Assembly: GCA_023935145.1 (NCBI GenBank)
Contig: CM043705.1
Coordinates: 55,956,084-56,020,083, forward strand
DNA length: 64,000 nucleotides
Source of the DNA: Bretschneidera sinensis
Lineage: Eukaryota > Streptophyta > Magnoliopsida > Brassicales > Akaniaceae
Direction: 5' to 3'
A model generated the notes under the pieces. That model saw only the letters and a program-made list of their open reading frames with translations, had not been told where the DNA came from and made no database searches. The position numbers and the translations under genes are program-made. Below are positions 35,407 through 47,189 of the stretch, piece by piece (the first letter of the stretch is position 1; each line of letters begins with the position of its first letter).

Positions 35407-36211
35407 TTTGGTTTATAAGATTGCTGGATTGGGACTAAAGTGGGATAAAAAGTCTAAGTACCAAAATACCCTAATACTATTCATTATCCTTAACAATATC
35501 TATTTTTCATAAACTCTAAATTTAATTATAATAATAATTATTATTATATTTTATTTTAATAATAAATTATTATTTTTATCATCATAATTATAATTCATAT
35601 TATTATAATTAATAATCATCATTATTATTATTAATATTATAATTAGTAATTAATAATTTAATTTTTATTATTGTCATTATCATTATCATTATAATATTAT
35701 TATAATTATAAAATAATATTATTGTAACAACATTATAAATACAATTATATTATTATAATTATAATAGTTACTATCATTATCAATATAATAATAATTATTA
35801 TTATTTTCATCATCAAAAATTTATTATGTTTATTATAATAATAATTATTATAATTCCTATTAATAGAGTAATAAATAATATTTATTATTAAATTATTATT
35901 TTTATCATCATAATTATAATAATTATTATTCTCATTACCATAATAATTTTTTTAATATTATAATTATAATTTATTATTAATAATTATTATTATCATATTT
36001 ATAAAAATATAATTATTATCATAATAATTATATTATTAATATAATCATAATTATTATTTTAATATTATTATAACTATAAAAATACTTTTATTATTTTTAT
36101 TATTATAATCATGATAATAATAATAATTGTTATTACTATAACATTTTTATAAATATGATTATATTATAATAATAATAATAATAATTACTATACCATTATT
36201 ATAAATATGAT

Positions 36212-36247
<36 letters not shown>

Positions 36248-36646
36248 TTTATCATTTTTATAGTTATTTTATTTATTATTATAATAATAGTAATTATTAT
36301 TTATTTTTATTATAACAATATTACTATTATCATTATTAATATTTTTATTAAAAATATTGTTATTATAATACAAATATTTTAATAATTATAACAATTATTT
36401 TTGTTATTATTATCATTATTATTATTATTCAAGAATAAAAATGATAATAAAAAAATTAGCATCACATGCATGTGATAGATTCTATCTCATGAAGGGAGAT
36501 GAGATAAAAAATGTAAGAATAAAACCAATTTTATGCTACCTTAATCCTATATAAATAATGAATCCCTCCAACTAAGTGAGAGACAACTATACATATGAGA
36601 TTAAGTTAGCACAATCTTACTTTAATCTCCCTAACTAAATAGCCTC
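35407..36646. repeat. PIF-like element, larger part with AT-rich interior
   Basis: 35407-35520 and 36440-36646 align with the inverted ends of the family copy at 58542-59686 (shared AAAAAGTCTAAGT..., GGGAGATGAGATAAAAAATG). Between them are about 900 bp of ATT-rich sequence with no coding. Confidence 0.85.
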
Positions 36647-36649
36647 TAA

Positions 36650-38147
36650 GATCTTAAATGATTATACAGTATTAAGATATGTTTAAAAACTCAGTTCCTC
36701 TCTGATCATTTTACTTTTTACTTCAAAATTATGGAAGCAAGTGATGAAATTCACTATAGCGAGTGTACGAAATTTTGTTGAGTGATAATGTTGGATGTCA
36801 GAATCAGATTTTTAAAAAATCATTATAGTATAAATATGGATAAAGATAAATTTACATCCCTCAATGACATCAAAACAAACATCCCTCCCTCCCGCCAATG
36901 ACAACATACCACACAGATGTGAAATAAATTTTTTCTTTTTTCAGTCTTTCTGGATACCAATGAAGTTTTCGGAAATTATTAACAAATTTACGGGGGAGTT
37001 AACAGTGAAAAATGTAGGCCCGTGCTGTTAATTATCAACACCCTGTAAATATAGTAAAACTCATACATGTGCAATCAATGACAAATCATGATCCTCTCAA
37101 TTTAAAAATTTAAATGCATATCAAATTTATGGTGAGATTGAATGTCATCATAATAAATTTGAATTTAAATATTCTCTATTTGACGATAGGACATCCAATC
37201 TCACTATAAGTTTAACTCAATTTTAATTTTTATACCCAAGTCATACAGTATTTCCCCCTAGCAATTAATCTATTGTCAACTGTCAACCTGTGTAGTTTTT
37301 TTTTCTTTCTATAAGTCATAATTGACCCAGATCTGCTATAGTAATACATACGAGGAAGAAACAAAATGAAATTAAGATTTAGCTAGACAAGAATTTTTCA
37401 TCTGGAGAGAATTGCCTACCACATGACTTTTTTAGAACGGTTTTTGTTTACGTTGCTTGCACACCGTAATGATTGACTAGTCTTTGCCGTGGAGGAGGGA
37501 AAGGGTTTGGTTTACTCAACTTAAATTGTCATCTCGGAAAGGGACAAAAGAACCACTTCCATATCCTATATCACTGTTACTGTCACTATCATTATCACTA
37601 TCGCTTTTTCAATGCCGCGAAATTTTCCTTCACATTCGATGCGGATAGTGATTGGTAAATAAAAATTGTTAGCACAATTAAAACATCAAATCATCAATTA
37701 ATGAAAACCAAAATCACTGAACCATGTAACATGTGGTATTTCCTCTTATAAAATTGTTAAAATTATTCTTCCACATGAAATGATTGATGAATGGAGAAAC
37801 TCAACCAGAATTACATATCAGGGTGAGAACTGTCTACAAGAGGAGACTTTTGCATGGAAACACCAGGGGAGTCTGATTTTCTGTCTATTTTTTTTTTCCG
37901 CTGAGTCTTCTGCTTGGTGTCTTGTCTTAATAGCCTCCAAGGAACTCCATAAAAGATTGATGTGCATGTAATGTACCTTGTTGATACCAAAAAAGAGTTA
38001 AGGATTTGAGAGGTGATGATTCACACGTGAGAGAACTTTTTGAATGTATGATGACACCTGAAGGCTGTAGGCATCTCCGAAGAGATGTAAACACTAGGTG
38101 AGAGTTCACGTTAAAATATTAAGGTTAAAGGTATTGATATAATTTTT
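36650..38147. other. Right part of duplication copy A, no gene recognised
   Basis: Conserved with 40160-41600. It has a (CACTAT)-like tract at 37568-37605 that is longer than in copy B. A minus-strand frame of 60 codons (37927-38109) is kept in both copies, but I recognise no domain. Confidence 0.5.
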
Positions 38148-38460
38148 GAAGTTGTAATTTAATTTTGAAATTAACAAAAATAAATTATCATTCAGATTGA
38201 AAAAAATGGAAGTTGTAATTTAGATTTTAAGATGATTGTAATTATCTTGTCTTTTCAAAGAGGTAACAGTTTATTTATGTATTATTATGGGTCAGGCTTA
38301 AGGCCACCTCAGAAATTAAGTCTTATGTCTCCCTCAAGTTTGACTTGTCCTTTTATCCCTTGTTTTTTTTTTTTTTTTACCTCTTTCGATTTTATGCAAG
38401 CAACCTCTTTTAGCGGAAAAAAAAAATGATAGTTGATAATATAAAAACTGGTTTTTTTTT
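38148..38460. other. Spacer between duplication copies A and B
   Basis: About 310 bp that match neither flank of the duplicated unit; includes long T and A runs (38363-38380, 38419-38428, 38452-38460). Confidence 0.6.
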
Positions 38461-38752
38461 ATAACAATGTTGGTAAGCATCATCCTTTTAGCTCCGCAAT
38501 TTTTGAATGAAGATGGCTTATTGCAAACCTTGAAAATCATCAAATCCAAAATATTCTCCGTGAAGGCAGCCAGTGAGCCAATAAGCTCGGCAAGCTTGGA
38601 ATTTCTACTAATGTTCCATCTATCCTTTATGACTCTGCACCATCTTGTATTGACATATGTTTATTTGCGGATAGAATGAAAGCTATGTTTCCTAGAAATA
38701 TGTAATTTTTTTATATTTTAATCTAAGTTCCTTATTTACCAAAAAAAAGGGG
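38461..38752 (+). pseudogene. LINE RNase H tail, copy B
   Basis: Counterpart of 11189-11480: reads ...LLQTLKIIKSKIFSVKAAS in one frame and, with shifts, the RNase H end NILREGSQ-like. More decayed than copy A; ends in an A run at 38741-38748. Confidence 0.7.
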
Positions 38753-39499
38753 GGTTTGTTTAATTTAATCTACAATTCAAATTTTAGCATCTTAATTTCC
38801 ACTTTTAATTTTCATGCCCTGATTGCATAGTCAAAGCCTAACTGAGGGATCTCATTAAAAAACATCATTTAATCAATGATTGAGAGATTGATAAAAATAT
38901 GTTGCAGTTGTACAGACAATTAGAATTGAATCAATATATTCCAATTAGTTTGAAGTTCCACATAGAAAGCAAACGATTGGTCCAGGCTACAATATGCCAA
39001 GAGTTGTGTTAACACCATAAAAGATTGAAGTAACAGCGAGAAATTTTGTTTGATGCTTATGGCTAGGAGAGGGATGAAGGAAGAAGACAAAGGTTTAGAA
39101 CCCTAGTATATTAGGAGAAATTATTCATAGTTCTTAACCCAATGGAACAGTAGTCATACTCCCAAGTAACAGCTGAAAACTACAAAAGGAAGTGAAAAGA
39201 GTTTAGAGCGGAGTTTATTTGTTTGATTGTTGCCTTCCTCTTATTACAAAAACGACTTAAATGGAGAAAAAAAAAATCTCATGTTTATAATCATTCAAAA
39301 ATATTGAGGATAAGAAAAAATCATCTTTTATATAGAGATAATTACAAACAAACATAAGATCATACTTTTTGACAAGTCTTCTGTCTGTTTTTACAGAGAG
39401 ATAATTACAAACAAACAAAAATTATACTTTTTAACAAGTCTTTTTTTAACGAGTCTTCTATTTTTGGAATAAGATCACGAGTTTTCTGACCTCGATATT

Positions 39500-39835
39500 C
39501 TTTCAAGATAAATTCATTCTTTCAAGTTTAGAATGCATGCGATCATCATTTGGTGAAGGCTTCGAATGCTTAAACCTCCTTCGTCAGCACTCCTTAATTC
39601 GTCCTTAGAGCTCCATAAGAAGGATTAAAATAGAACATGCAACTTGTTAATTAAAGAGAAGGGAGCTTTGATTGCAGCTAACGAGTGAACTGGAATTGGC
39701 GCCAATACAGATTTGATATGGGTGATTTTTCCTCCAAATGATAGTAACTTGGCTTTCCACCTTTCAAGTTTGTTTCTCACCTTGTTCATTAAAGGCTCAA
39801 TTTTGTTTTTTTTTTTTAATGATTTGACCAGAATA
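39500..39835 (-). pseudogene. LINE reverse-transcriptase fragment (minus strand, copy B)
   Basis: Counterpart of 14250-14590. The minus strand carries LMNKVRNKLERWKAKLLSF and, further on, DEGGLSIRSLHQM, which is better preserved here than in copy A. Confidence 0.7.
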
Positions 39836-41562
39836 ACATGTTATTGTTAAGACCAAAATAAATTTTTTTTAATGATTTGACCAAATTACTTTTACATTTA
39901 ATTGAATAAAAAATATATTTATTACATCCCTCTTTTTCTCATCCCTTCTTTCTTTTTCTCTCTCTCATCCCCTCTAATTGTGATTACTGAAATTACTCAT
40001 AAAAAAATCATACCAATTGCCAGTTATAAGTAAGGCAAATTAATGCGTACATATATATTTTATCAAGTCACATAAATTTGTACCTCATCTCCTTTCTCGT
40101 TAAATTCCACCATGAAAGCCTCTTCTCACTCTTGACACAATCCCTGGCTCTTTATTCTTTAAGACCTTAAATGATTATGCTGTATCACATCAATATATAA
40201 ATATGGGTGTCTGGTATATGTGAACTACGTTTTTGACATCTGATTTTAATACACAAACAACGCATTAGTAATATTACGATATGTACAAAAGCTCAGTTAT
40301 TATCTGACCATTTTATCTTTAATTTCAAAATCATGAAAGCAAGTGATGAAATTCATTGTACCTAGTAAAGTGTCCGAAATTGTGTTGAGTGTTAAAGTTG
40401 GATGTCAAAATCGGATTTTCAAAAAATGATCTTATAAATATGAATAAAGATAAATGTCCAGTTTTCTGTGACATCAAAACAAACATTCCTCCCACCAGCC
40501 AATAATAACATACCACAAAGATGCGAAATACAATTTTTTCAGTCTTCCAATATTATCAATAAATTTTTTGAAAATTACCAACGGATTTACGGGGAGATAA
40601 AAACGAAAAATATAAACTCGTTCTGTTAAAGGGCATTGTTTCAGTATCTATCAACACCCTATAAATATAGTAAAACTTATATATATGCAATCAATGATTC
40701 ATTATACCCCAAGTCATGCAGTATTTCGCCCTGCCAATTAATCTAGTTTCAAGTGTCAACCCTTACGTAGAATTTTTTCTCTAATTCATAACTGACCCAG
40801 ATCTGCTATAGTAATACATACGATGAAGAAACAAAATGAAATTAAGATTTAACTAGACAAGAATTTTTCATCTGGAGAGAATTGTCTACCACATATATAA
40901 TTTTTGAGAACTGTTTTTGTTTACGTTGCTTGCACACAGTAATGATTGACTAGTCTTTGCCGTGGAGGAGGGAGAGGGTTTGGTTTACTCAACTTAAATT
41001 GTCATCTCGGAAAGGGACAAAAGAACCACTTCCATACCCTATATCACTATCACTCTTTCAATGCCGCGTAATTTTCCTTCACTTTCGATGTGGATAGTGA
41101 TTGGTAAATAGAAATTATTAGCACAATTAAAGCATCAAATCATCAATTAATGAAAACCAAAATCACTGAACCATGTAACATGTGGTATTTCCTCTTATAA
41201 AATTGTTAAAATTATTCTTCCACATGAAATGATCGATTAATGGAGAAACTCAACCAGAATTACATATCAGGGTGAGAACTGTCTACAAGAGGAGACTTTT
41301 GCTTAGAAACACCAAAGGAGTCTGATTATTCTGTCTATTTTTTTTTTTCGCTGAGTCTCTTCTTCTTGGTGTCTTGTCTTAATAGCCTCCAAGGAACGCC
41401 ATAGAAGATTGATGTGCATGTAATGTGCCCTGTTGATACCAAAAATGAGTTAAGGATTTGTGAGATGATGATTCACACGTGAGAGGACTTTTTGAATGCA
41501 TGATGACACCTGAAGGCTGCAGGCATCTCTGAAGAGACGTAAACACTAGGTGAGAGTCCATG

Positions 41563-41646
41563 TTAAAATATTAAGGTTATAGGCATTGATATAATTTTTC
41601 AATATTATGTTTTTTTATATAAACTACTACTAACCTTAGTGTTAGT
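41563..41646 (+). repeat. LTR-like relic split by the copia element
   Basis: With 45980-45998 this reads as an inverted copy of part of the LTR at 45999-46199 (shared TTAAAATATTA, TTTCAATATTATGTT, TATAAACTACTA, TAGTATGCTTTTGT). The copia element landed inside it (target TTAGT). Confidence 0.7.
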
Positions 41647-41924
41647 TATAAATTTTAAGAGAGCAAAGAGAAGTGAGAATTGAAGAGAGTCAAGAGAATG
41701 TACAAATGCTTACTTGATTCTTATTGATAATACAATTAAGGGTATATATAGGTTGTTAAAGGAAAAAGGTCATCCTTAAAACAAGGATGAAAACATGGCC
41801 TAAAGTGATCCTTAAAACAATGATGAAAACATTGCCTAAAGTAATCCTTAAATCAAGAATGAATACATTGCATAAAATAAGCCTTAAATCAAGGATGAGA
41901 ATATGCTAATATGTCTCTCTATCA
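41647..41924 (-). repeat. Copia 3' LTR
   Basis: 278 bp. The gag-pol frame ends inside it (stop at 41906-41908). Confidence 0.95.
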
Positions 41925-44900
41925 TGCCCCCGCAAGATGTAGCATCCATCTCGGATGCCAATCTTGAACCGATGATGCAAGAATTGTTTTCGAGGAAGTG
42001 CTTTGGTGAGTGAGTCCGCCAATTGATCATTAGTATGAACATGAGAAACACATAACCGATGGTTAACAACCTGGTCACGAACAAAGTGAAAATCAATGGC
42101 AATGTGCTTCATTCGTGAGTGGAACACCGGATTTTTACACAAGTATGTGGCACCAATATTTTCGCAGTAAATTGTAGGTACAGTTGTAGGTGGAGCATGT
42201 AGTTCTTGGAGCAGATTAGTTATCCAGTTGAGTTCAGCAGCAGTCGAAGCTATGGCACGATACTCGGCTTCAGTAGATGAGCGAGCAACGGTGCGTTGCT
42301 TTTTGGAAGCCCAACTGATTGGTGAGACACCTAGAAACACAACATATACAGATATGGATGTGCGATCATCAGTGTTTCCTACCCAATCAGAGTTAGAGAA
42401 GGCATGGAGTTGCGGACGTGATTCTTTGCAAAGAAAGATTCCATGATCGAAAGTGTCCTTGAGGTACCGCAATAGACGTTTGACAGTGGCCCAATGATGT
42501 GAGGTAAGACAATGCATGAACTGTGACAGTCTATTGACTGTAAAGGAGATATCAAGCCTTGTTAAGGACAAGTACTGTAGTGATCCCAAGAACTGTCGAA
42601 ACTGAGTAGCGTCATGGTGAGGGGTGTCGTCGTTGAGCGTTAGAGACTCGGTTGTGGATAGGGGAGTGCTAACCTCTTTAGCATCAGCCATGTTCGCCTT
42701 GTGCAGGATGTCAAGTACATACTTTCGCTGCGACAAGAATAAACCAGTTGGAGTTGTACGAGCCTTAACACCCAAAAAATATGATAAGGGGCCGAGTTCC
42801 TTCAAGGAGAATCGGTTGGCCAACTGATCAATGAACTGCTGGACGGAGGTGGAATTGTTGCCTGTAATGATGATATCGTCAACGTACACAAGTAAGTAGA
42901 GTGTGGTCTGTCCATGGTGAAAGATAAATAGGGAACTATCTGATTTAGAGTTCATAAATTTGTGAAGGAGTAGAAAGCCACGTAATTCATGATACCATGC
43001 ACGGGGAGCTTGGCGAAGACCATAGATGGCCTTGCGCAACTTGCAGACATGAGTAGGAAACTGTGGACGAATGAAGCCTTGAAGTTGCTACATGAAAACA
43101 TTTTCAGAAAGTGTTCCCTGCAAAAAAGCATTGTTAATATCCAGTTGTTGCAAGTCCCATCCAGAGGAGACCACTAAACTTAGAATAAGGTGAATTGTTG
43201 TAGGTTTTACAACAGGACTGAAAGTATCCGTGTAATCAATTCCGGGATGTTGATTAAATCCTTTGGCAACCAAACGAGCCTTATAGCAGGCAACAGTACC
43301 ATTGGGGTTCCGCTTAATCTTAAATATCCATTTGCACCCAATGATGCTTTGTGTGTGGTGATGGGGTACGAGAGTCCATGTGGAGTTTTTAAGAATGGTG
43401 TCATACTCATCACTCATCGCCTTACGCCATTGAGAGAATTTTTCGGCTTGGCGATATGTTGTGGGTTTAGGAGGTTCATCGGTTTTGGAGGTAGTGGTGT
43501 GAAGGTCAAGTATTTTGCGTGGCTTGAAGATATTATGTTGGGACCAGGTAGTTATTTTTTGTGGTGTGGGCGATTTGGATGGAGCAGTCTGTGAGAGAGA
43601 TGAATGAGGAGAGGAATCATGACTTACCCGATTTGTAGAGGAGTCCAGGGAGTGTGATTGGTGCAAGGCAGAGGTAGGCAGCGTGATATGAGGATCCACT
43701 TGTTCATCAGCACCATGATTTGAGGAGTGTGTATTAGTGGGGGCAGCTGGTGGAGGAGAACTTGATTGTATGTGATTTAATGTAGATAGGGAAGGATATG
43801 AAGGTGCCTGATTGTGAGTGATAGATTCATGAGATGTTGACTCGAGATTTGTGGAAGGATTGGAGAGATTTGAAGGACATCATTGATGTAGAGATTCTGT
43901 ATTAATTTGTGGTTCATGTATGAAAAGTTTTTGAAAGGGAAATTGAGACTCAATAAAAACGATATGGCGAGTAATAAAGGTTTTTGATGTGGATGGATCA
44001 AGAAAGATATAGGAATTGTAAAAGAGTGAATAACCAATAAATATACATGGTTTTGATCGTGGAGCTAGCTTATGAGTGGAATAAGGACGGAGCCAAGGGT
44101 AGCACAGACAGCCAAATACTTTTAGTTTGTGATAATTTGGTTGTTTGTGAAATATTTTTTCGAATGGAGAGTAGGACTTAAGGACTGGTGTGGGCATACG
44201 GTTAATAAGATAGATGGCTGTTTGGAATGCTACAGACCAGAACCGTAAAGGTAGTGAGGCTTGGTGAAGTAAAGTGAGACCAGTTTCGACTAGATAACGA
44301 TGTTTTCTTTCAGCGGAGCCCACTATTTGAGGAGTATATGGAGGAGATGTGAGGTGTTGAATACCAAAGTTAGATAGGTGATGAGCCAAGCTTTGATATT
44401 TACCACCTCCATCGGAATAGACTGTTTTTATTTTCAATTGAAAAAAGTTTTCGACTAATTTCTTGAATTTGTCAAATATGAGAGGAACATCGGATTTGTG
44501 TTTGATAGGATAGAACCAAGTGTATTTTGTAAAGTAATCCACAAAAATTATATAGTACCGAAAATTGTCATAAGAAATGATTGGTGATGGTCCCCAAACC
44601 TTTGCTGTGTGCCCAATTTTGTCACAAAGTTGGCATATTGGCTTAGGTTGTCTATGGTTGTTGTTTGGTCGCCATGGTTGATGTTGTGAGATCCTTGCTA
44701 GAGCAAAATTTCCCACTGTGTTATAGGAAAAATTGTTGTTGAAGGAGGAGTTATGAAAACCTTGATTTCCGGAGTTGGTCTGTGGATTGCTGGAGAATGA
44801 CATGTTGCCATAATTGTTGTTGGAGCGATGATGGTTGTACTAAGCAGTGATTGGTGTTGTCACTTTCTTCCCTTCTTCTCATTTTAGAAAAGTCTCGTGA

Positions 44901-45589
44901 TCTAGAAGCTTATCGTGAAGCTCTTCGAATGTCATAGCTGTTTATCTTGTTCGTATGGCTGCATTCAGTTCTTTATAGTCATTACTGAGGCCATGGAGGG
45001 TGTGAACGACAATCTCAGCGTCACTCAGAGGGTGCCCAATCAAGGCAAGGTCGTCAACAATCGTTTTGATGTGTTGCATGTATTCGGCTATGGTAGTGCC
45101 TTCTTGAGAAATCCTCATGAGTGTGGAAAGAAGGGAGAGCATCCTCGTATTCGAACGATTGGAAAAAGTTGTTTCCAGCTTATTCCACGCTTCAGTAGAG
45201 CACTTGCAGGTGGAGATAAGTGGTGCAATGGTACTTGCAAGGGAGGCCTGAATAGCCTGCAGTACTAAACGATCTTGACGCAGCCACTTCTTGTGGTCTG
45301 GGTTCGGAACAGACTCAGTTCCTCCAGTTGTGTTGATGGTAGACGCAGGACAGAGTTGTGTGCAATCGACATAACTTAGCAAATCATAACCAAACAGTAA
45401 ATTAGAGAATTGAGATCTCCAAGAGGCATAGTTACGACCTCTAGATAGCTTGAATGGGATTTGAGATACAGTATTGATAGAGATCAGATTGTTGGTTTGT
45501 GCCGAAGGGTTGATACTAGTTGATACAACAACCGGTGTTTCAGAGATTGAGGAGTTTGATGAATCTGATGAGTTGATTGGAGATGACAT
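41906..45589 (-). pseudogene. Copia gag-pol with five nonsense codons and a protease-integrase deletion
   Basis: A single frame from ATG at 45589 to the stop at 41906 (1227 codons), kept without frameshift but interrupted by stops at 44942-44944, 44879-44881, 44840-44842, 43880-43882 and 43088-43090. Order: gag (45589-44650; SRGRNYASWRSQFSNLL, EYMQHIKTIVDDLALIG), CCHC knuckle CQLCDKIGHTAKV, then directly WGPSPI of the integrase core (joined near 44596). Protease, the integrase zinc domain and the first catalytic Asp are therefore gone; the later SDGGG and ERKHR motifs remain. Reverse transcriptase follows (WKWIF-type start, [26 protein letters not shown] at about 42880), then RNase H (SNSDWVGNTDDRTS, SSTEAEYRA). 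Ale/Retrofit-like by gag, but not certain. Confidence 0.92.
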
Positions 45590-45637
45590 TGTAGGGAAAG
45601 GGAAAAGGAAACAAAAAAAAAGGGAGATATGAGGGTC

Positions 45638-45639
<2 letters not shown>

Positions 45640-45672
<33 letters not shown>
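45640..45672. repeat. 33-bp T homopolymer in the copia leader
   Basis: On the element's strand this is an A run between the primer site and gag. Confidence 0.95.
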
Positions 45673-45674
<2 letters not shown>

Positions 45675-45689
45675 CTCGGTGGCTTGAGG

Positions 45690-45701
45690 GCTCTGATACC
45701 A
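45690..45701 (-). other. Copia primer-binding site
   Basis: Minus strand TGGTATCAGAGC, matching initiator methionine tRNA, directly next to the 5' LTR. Confidence 0.93.
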
Positions 45702-45979
45702 TATAAATTTTAAGAGAGCAAAGAGAAGTGAGAATTAAATAGAGTCAAGAGAATGTACAAATGCTTACTTGATTCTTATTGATAATACAATTAAAGGTAT
45801 ATATTGGTTGTTAAAGGAAAAATGTCATCCTTAAAACAATGATGAAAACATGGCCTAAAGTGATCCTTAAAACAAAGATGAAAACATTGCCTAAAGTAAT
45901 CCTTAAATCAAGAATGAAAACATTGCATAAAATAAGCCTTAAATCAAGGATGAGAATATGTTAATATGTCTCTCTATCA
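45702..45979 (-). repeat. Copia 5' LTR
   Basis: 278 bp, paired with 41647-41924; only scattered differences are visible. Confidence 0.95.
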
Positions 45980-45998
45980 TTAGTATGCTTTTGTTCCA

Positions 45999-46205
45999 TG
46001 TTGATATTGTTTATTTAGGGTTTAGGTTAAGAGTTAAAGAGGGAAAAGAGATATAACATCTGAAGAGAGATGGAAGACAGTGTTGTTAGAAGTACACAAA
46101 AGCATACTAGCCCTCATATTAATAGTAGTTTATAAAGAGAACATAATATTGAAAATTATCTCAATACCCCTAACCCTAATATTTTAATACTCTCTTTCAA
46201 GTTAG

Positions 46206-46252
<47 letters not shown>

Positions 46253-47185
46253 ACTTATTATAATAAAATCCAAACCCAAATACAATAAATTGAACCCATC
46301 AAACCCAAATGCACAAGAAAACTAATTCGTGAGCCTTGACTGTGACTGAAGTGGTGGTTGAGTCAATGTATGCCTCATGACTGTTGGCATCGCAATGCTT
46401 ATGAGGAAATAAGGTTGATGTGGCAGTTGAGTCAGTGTGGGCCCTATCTACTGATATGGCAACGCTTATGTGGTTGTATTATGAGGATACTATGTGGACT
46501 AATAAAGAAAAGTGAAAGAGTGGTGAGGGAATTTGGGTTGAACCACAAGCATAGACGAAGGGATCAAATTTTTTTTTTTCATTATTCTCTCTTTCTTCTT
46601 TTCTCCCTTCCATTTGTTCTTCATCTCATCAGCTTCACAACCATAGTTAGAGTATTGTGGTCAGTGACATAATAACTTTGGACTGGATTGCACCTAAAGC
46701 ATAAAAGCTTGCCAGAAAATAAGCGAGGACTGGAACAATGACGAGGACTATGACCGGAGAGGATGACGGTGCTGGAGAAGGTGACAGAACAAATCATTGG
46801 AAAATAAATATTACGACCGGAGAATTTCGCTGGAAGAGATGAAGTTTTCTGAGAAGTGAATTTGCGACAGATCTCGCTGGAGAGGCAGAAGGATGCTAAA
46901 ATCATGTTGAAAAGGGAAATAGTTTGTATTTTTTTTAAATGATGTTTACTCAAAATCACCACGATCCTAAACAATGCATTTTGATACCATGTTGGCATTG
47001 TGTATTTAGGGTTTGGCTAAGAGTTAGAGAGGGAGAAGAGAAACAGAGTGTAGAGCAAGAAGTAATATTGTTTGAGGCACATAAATGCATACTAACTTTA
47101 TGGTTTGTAGTAGTTTATAGGGAGAACATGATATTGAGAAATTACTTCGATACTCTTAATCATAATATTTTAATAGTCTAAATTG
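45999..47185 (-). mobile_element. Small copia-type relic (TRIM/LARD-like)
   Basis: Direct repeats 45999-46199 (TGTTGATATTG...TCTCTTTCA) and 46990-about 47185 (TGTTGGCATTG...) behave as LTRs. Directly inside the right one, on the minus strand, is TGGTATCAAAATGC, a variant of the Met-tRNA primer site. The 790-bp interior has no recognisable gag or pol. The LTRs differ a lot, so it is old. The outer end of the right LTR is not clear and no target duplication was found. Confidence 0.65.
46209..46246. repeat. (AT)19 microsatellite
   Basis: Perfect AT run next to the inner end of the relic's left LTR. Confidence 0.97.
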
Positions 47186-47189
47186 AAAT

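Larger units (their letters stand above)
15333..36649. mobile_element. PIF/Harbinger-like element, interrupted by a CACTA element
   Basis: Boundaries 15336 (GGGTCCATTTGGTTC) and 36646 (..AACTAAATAGCCTC) form imperfect inverted ends of the GGG-CTGTTTGGTT type with target duplication TAA (15333-15335 and 36647-36649). Copy B of the tandem duplication has the empty site TTTAAGACC at about 40158. The element's own sequence is 15336-15437 plus 35407-36646; the rest is a CACTA insertion. The interior 35520-36440 is a long run of ATT/TAA-type sequence without coding. A second copy of the family, in the other orientation and uninterrupted, lies at 58542-59686. It is non-autonomous; PIF/Harbinger assignment rests on the 3-bp TAA/TTA target and the terminal sequence. 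Confidence 0.8.
11189..38147 (+). repeat. Tandem segmental duplication, copy A (swollen by insertions)
   Basis: Homologous in the same order and orientation to 38461-41600, except for large insertions. Shared blocks: LINE tail (11189-11795), 13876-15332 and 36650-38147. Removing the solo LTR (2080 bp) and the PIF-like stack (about 21.3 kb) leaves about 3.5 kb against 3.1 kb in copy B. Single-base and small indel differences are frequent, so the duplication is old compared with the insertions. Confidence 0.9.
38461..41600 (+). repeat. Tandem segmental duplication, copy B
   Basis: Direct repeat of copy A. It begins exactly with ATAACAATG, the base at which the TRIM target duplication starts in copy A, and ends in the sequence TATAATTTTT near 41599 where copy A also stops matching (38147). 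It lacks the solo LTR and the PIF-like stack and keeps their empty sites (about 39008-39014 and 40158-40165). Confidence 0.9.
41642..45984 (-). mobile_element. Ty1/copia element, defective
   Basis: LTRs 41647-41924 and 45702-45979, both 278 bp and nearly identical; 5-bp target duplication TTAGT perfect (41642-41646, 45980-45984). On the minus strand the primer site TGGTATCAGAGC (45690-45701) abuts the 5' LTR and the purine tract TTGCGGGGGCA abuts the 3' LTR (41925-41935). One gag-pol frame fills the interior. LTR likeness points to a fairly recent insertion, although the frame is damaged. Outer ends read TGATAG...TTTATA on the minus strand, so the last LTR bases are not the usual CA. Confidence 0.95.

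Noticed and set aside
36650..38110. Host gene in the duplicated unit
   Set aside because: Neither copy has a long open frame or a recognisable domain on either strand.
43190..43594. 134-codon + strand frame in the copia element
   Set aside because: Antisense to the reverse-transcriptase frame, which has clear family motifs.
46358..46672. 104-codon frame in the small copia relic
   Set aside because: No gag or pol motif; the interior is non-coding and the frame looks random.
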